9,195 nucleotides of DNA, taken from positions 1-9,195 of the forward strand of contig JAIFNF010000132.1 in NCBI GenBank assembly GCA_020047885.1. Reading direction: 5' to 3'. The notes under the pieces are model-generated. The model was not told where the DNA came from and made no database searches. It saw only the letters and a list, made by a program, of their open reading frames with translations. Shown one piece after another: positions 6,922-9,195 of the stretch. Position 1 is the first letter of the stretch, and the number at the start of each line of letters is the position of its first letter. This stretch comes from Gammaproteobacteria bacterium (GTDB lineage: Bacteria > Pseudomonadota > Gammaproteobacteria > Competibacterales > Competibacteraceae). The translations under genes and the position numbers were made by a program.

Positions 6922-7901
6922 GGCCGCAATGCCTTGGCGGTGTCGCGCAGGGTCTGGCTGTTGATGGCGGCGTGATAGTGGATGCTGAAATCAGAACCGC
7001 GCTGGGCTTTTTTGACCATGCTTTCCAGATTAGGCCGCTTGTCTTCGGGGTTCGGGCCGCTGCCCATGCCGCCGCCGAATTCAACCATATGAGTCACGCC
7101 GTCATGGAATGCGGTTTCCAGATTATTAATCCATTTGACCGGGTGGAAAAGCTGGAAGAATAACCCGGTTTTGATGGCCGCTGGATCGGGATGGTGAGGG
7201 GTTCCGGTATAGTTTGACAGAACCTTTAGCGTTGGCGCGGTCATCGCTGCGGCTTCCAGCACCGGGCGGAAGTGCAGCGCGGCGGTAATCATGTAGAAGG
7301 TGTGGAACGCGCCTTCAGTTTTGAGCCGAGTTGGCTTCTTGCGCGGGAATAGCGTGTGAGATTCTTCGGTCAGCCGGTCGAGATCTTCGCCGCGTCCGCC
7401 GACCACGGTCTGGTCAGGCAGGTTGCAGGCGGCAATCGCGCAGAAGTGCTTTTCCGCCAGCGACTGGACGTTATCGAGGTGCAACGGGAAAGCCAGCATT
7501 TCGCCGTCGCCATAGGTTCCCATGCATTCGCCGCGTTTTTGGACCAGGTGCAGGGCAGTCGCGAAGTCCAGCGCACCCGCAGCGACCAGGGCGCAATATT
7601 CACCGAGGCTGTGTCCCGCGGTCAGGACGGGTTGTACCTGACCCTCAGTCAGTTCGTGGAAGATGCTCAGACAGGCCAGCGAGTGGGTAAGCAGGGCAGG
7701 TTGCGTGTGGCGGGTGAGTCGGAGGTTGTCTTCGGGTCCCTCCTGGCAGAGCGTGATCAGGTCGTAACCCAGAATGTCGTTGGCCTGTTCGTAGAGTTGC
7801 CGGGCGGACGGAAAGTCGCGGATCAGGTCGCTACCCATCCCGACATACTGGGAACCTTGGCCGGGAAATACGAACATGATCTGGGGGTTATGAATCGACA
7901 C
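6918..7901 (-). CDS. Divergent FabD-type malonyl-CoA transferase (ACP S-malonyltransferase family)
   Basis: A 327-residue acyltransferase related to FabD, which moves malonyl from CoA to acyl carrier protein. Motifs seen: FPGQGSQ (12-18), the nucleophile elbow GHSLGE with Ser98, QKRGECM with Arg123 at the place of the arginine that binds the malonyl carboxylate, and GAFHT with His200 as catalytic base. QLFHPVKW (250-257) matches the family. Departures from housekeeping FabD: GDGEMLAFPL replaces the usual Ala/Gly-rich strand after the arginine motif, and the C-terminal 50 residues (GGGMGSGPNPEDKRPNLESM onward) replace the usual EIGPG...L ending. The start is GTG, supported by GGAGAG eight bases upstream. 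No fabH, fabG or acpP lies nearby, so it is probably not the housekeeping copy. Acyl selectivity (malonyl or methylmalonyl) is not resolvable from this sequence by eye. Confidence 0.87.
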   Translation of the reverse strand: MSIHNPQIMFVFPGQGSQYVGMGSDLIRDFPSARQLYEQANDILGYDLITLCQEGPEDNLRLTRHTQPALLTHSLACLSIFHELTEGQVQPVLTAGHSLGEYCALVAAGALDFATALHLVQKRGECMGTYGDGEMLAFPLHLDNVQSLAEKHFCAIAACNLPDQTVVGGRGEDLDRLTEESHTLFPRKKPTRLKTEGAFHTFYMITAALHFRPVLEAAAMTAPTLKVLSNYTGTPHHPDPAAIKTGLFFQLFHPVKWINNLETAFHDGVTHMVEFGGGMGSGPNPEDKRPNLESMVKKAQRGSDFSIHYHAAINSQTLRDTAKALRP

Positions 7902-7909
7902 CGTAATGG

Positions 7910-7915
7910 CTCTCC
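7910..7915 (-). promoter_or_regulatory. Ribosome binding site supporting a GTG start
   Basis: GGAGAG on the minus strand, eight bases before the GTG at 7901. It fixes the start of the malonyltransferase, whose homology (the FVFPGQGSQ strand) begins about ten residues later. Confidence 0.7.
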
Positions 7916-7940
7916 GGTTGGGGATGATGAAAAACGCGCA

Positions 7941-7969
7941 AGGATAGGCAGAAGCTGTGGATAAGGCAA
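7941..7969 (-). promoter_or_regulatory. Candidate sigma-70 promoter for the malonyltransferase gene
   Basis: On the minus strand TTGCCT (complement of 7964-7969) and TATCCT (complement of 7941-7946) are separated by exactly 17 bases, each matching the consensus at four of six positions. The start point would fall about 30 bases before the GTG, with the ribosome binding site in between. It lies in the 89-base gap after the truncated nuclease gene, so it would give the malonyltransferase its own transcript. Matches of this quality occur by chance, so confidence is low. Confidence 0.35.
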
Positions 7970-7990
7970 GATGAACGGGTATTCAGGGGT

Positions 7991-9195
7991 TCAGGATGGG
8001 GCTGTGGATGGCGCAACTTCCGCTCGATAGACCAATTCCCAGCCGCTATAAACCAGCACCAGCGGGTGCAGTGTGGCGGGACCCAAGACCTCCCGCACTC
8101 GCGCATCCTGCATATACCGCGCTAATTGCATCTCAGCCTCGGCAATGACCTTCTCGCGCTGCGCCGGGTTGTCCTCGCCCCGCTTGAGATATTTCAGTTC
8201 GATCAAATAGGCATGGCGCATATCACGATAGCGGGCATAGAACGGCGCTAGATAGAGATCGACAAACCCGCCACCCCATTCCTGCTCGCTCCAGACCCGG
8301 AAGTAAGGCGTCAGATTCAGCCAGGCCAGCAGAAAGCCCTGAATCATTTTCTCCCCTTGCAGGTAATCCCGGACACTGGCCTGCTGCTGAATCTGCTCGC
8401 TCAGATAGTCGAAGAATGCCACCCATTCGCCCCGATAGGCCATGGTGTGCAGCTTTTCGCCAATGATCCAGACACTCGGCTTGAAAATCCCCACATCCCG
8501 ATAAGCTTCGCGCAGATAGCCGTACATCAGTTGTCGGACGGTACGGTTGGGAATCTTGAGCAGAGGCCGGGACTCCCGTTCGCCAGCAAACGTCAGCAAG
8601 CCCAGGTAATAGAGCAGGGAGATAAAGTTCTCGGGCTGGAGCAGTGCCTCGACCGGGAAGCTCGTCTGGATGTCACTAACCTGCTCCCCGGTTTCAATAA
8701 TTTCGCGCAGGCGGCTGAAATTGCCGTTCAGGGTTTGATCAATTTGCACCAGATAGCGCAATTTCCCATAATCAATCCGCACGTTGTGGTCAATCAATTC
8801 ATCCGGCGGGTCGCCTAATCGATAAAGGTGCTGCAAGTAATACAGCGCCATGTCGCTATTGGTCACCGATTCAGCACATTTTTTATGAAAATGGTAATGG
8901 TTATACCAATCATCCAGCACCGGGCGATGCTGATGATAGTCCTGACCAAAGGTGGCGAACAATTCTGCCATTTCATCCGCATTGAATCCCAGCAGGCCGT
9001 TGAACTCCCGATCCAGACTGATATTAGTGGCGATGTTAAAGCCGCTGGTGACATCGTCCATGGTGATCGGCGAGACCCCGGTGATGAACAACCGCGACAG
9101 CCCGCCGCCGGTGCGTCCGACCCCTTCCTTGAGGACGCTGAAGAAATGCCGGAAGAAGCCGCCGCCATGCGTCAGTTCCTGATATTTCTGCCGCC
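7991..9195 (-). CDS. AAA-ATPase-like protein with C-terminal PD-(D/E)XK nuclease domain (5' end outside window)
   Basis: The frame is open to the right edge, so the start lies beyond the window; about 400 residues are visible. The first visible part, FFSVLKEG then LFITGVSPITMDD, is the post-Walker B region typical of the AAA-ATPase-like family, with the SGFNIATNIS and DWYNHYHF stretches after it. A TTG at 9089-9091 is internal and not a real start, since family sequence continues upstream of it. The C-terminal nuclease signature is intact: Asp in FVDLYL (complement of 8258-8260), then Glu and Lys in LIELKYL (complement of 8192-8200). Walker A and B lie outside the window. The protein shares architecture with the gene at the left edge, but the motif wording differs (FITGVSP against LTGVSK), so the two are distant paralogs. 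Function is unknown; the gene looks intact as far as seen. Confidence 0.87.
   Translation of the reverse strand, partial: RQKYQELTHGGGFFRHFFSVLKEGVGRTGGGLSRLFITGVSPITMDDVTSGFNIATNISLDREFNGLLGFNADEMAELFATFGQDYHQHRPVLDDWYNHYHFHKKCAESVTNSDMALYYLQHLYRLGDPPDELIDHNVRIDYGKLRYLVQIDQTLNGNFSRLREIIETGEQVSDIQTSFPVEALLQPENFISLLYYLGLLTFAGERESRPLLKIPNRTVRQLMYGYLREAYRDVGIFKPSVWIIGEKLHTMAYRGEWVAFFDYLSEQIQQQASVRDYLQGEKMIQGFLLAWLNLTPYFRVWSEQEWGGGFVDLYLAPFYARYRDMRHAYLIELKYLKRGEDNPAQREKVIAEAEMQLARYMQDARVREVLGPATLHPLVLVYSGWELVYRAEVAPSTAPS

Noticed and set aside
7356..7964. Plus-strand open frame of 202 codons antisense to the malonyltransferase
   Set aside because: The opposite strand carries the complete GQGSQ, GHSLGE and GAFHT motifs; this frame has none of its own.

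Overview
The window is moderately GC-rich and densely coding. It reads like a gammaproteobacterial chromosome segment with a metabolic core flanked by accessory genes. No taxonomic marker gene is present. The mix of AAA-ATPase-like/PD-(D/E)XK genes with a sodium-pumping acyl-CoA decarboxylase would suit a Competibacter/Contendobacter-like glycogen-accumulating bacterium, but that placement is inference.

Layout: (1) 1-1197, plus strand: the 3' part of an AAA-ATPase-like protein with a C-terminal PD-(D/E)XK nuclease domain, cut by the left edge. (2) 1307-2659, plus strand: a polytopic membrane protein with membrane histidines, resembling NnrS and heme-copper oxidase subunit I. (3) 2668-2702: a hairpin between convergent genes, probably a two-way terminator. 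(4) 6426 down to 2711, minus strand: a four-gene operon mmdA-mmdD-mmdC-mmdB, encoding a biotin-dependent, Na+-translocating methylmalonyl-CoA decarboxylase. A strong hairpin lies between mmdA and mmdD. (5) 6427-6732: a non-coding leader or spacer with a GC-rich inverted repeat. (6) 7901 down to 6733, minus strand: a divergent FabD-type malonyl-CoA transferase, followed by a 62-codon ORF that overlaps its stop codon. (7) 9195 down to 7991, minus strand: a second AAA-ATPase-like/PD-(D/E)XK protein, cut by the right edge.

How the genes work together: MmdA moves the carboxyl group of (S)-methylmalonyl-CoA onto the biotin of MmdC. MmdB decarboxylates carboxybiotin in the membrane and exports Na+, and MmdD anchors and assembles the complex. 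The net effect is propionyl-CoA formation coupled to a sodium gradient. The nearby acyl-CoA transferase-family gene acts on a chemically related substrate (malonyl-CoA), but no sequence evidence ties it to the decarboxylase.

I found no tRNA, rRNA, CRISPR array, insertion sequence or replication origin. The main items for follow-up are the intra-operon hairpin, the translationally coupled small ORF, the atypical malonyltransferase, the orphan heme-copper-like protein and the pair of nuclease genes bracketing the window.
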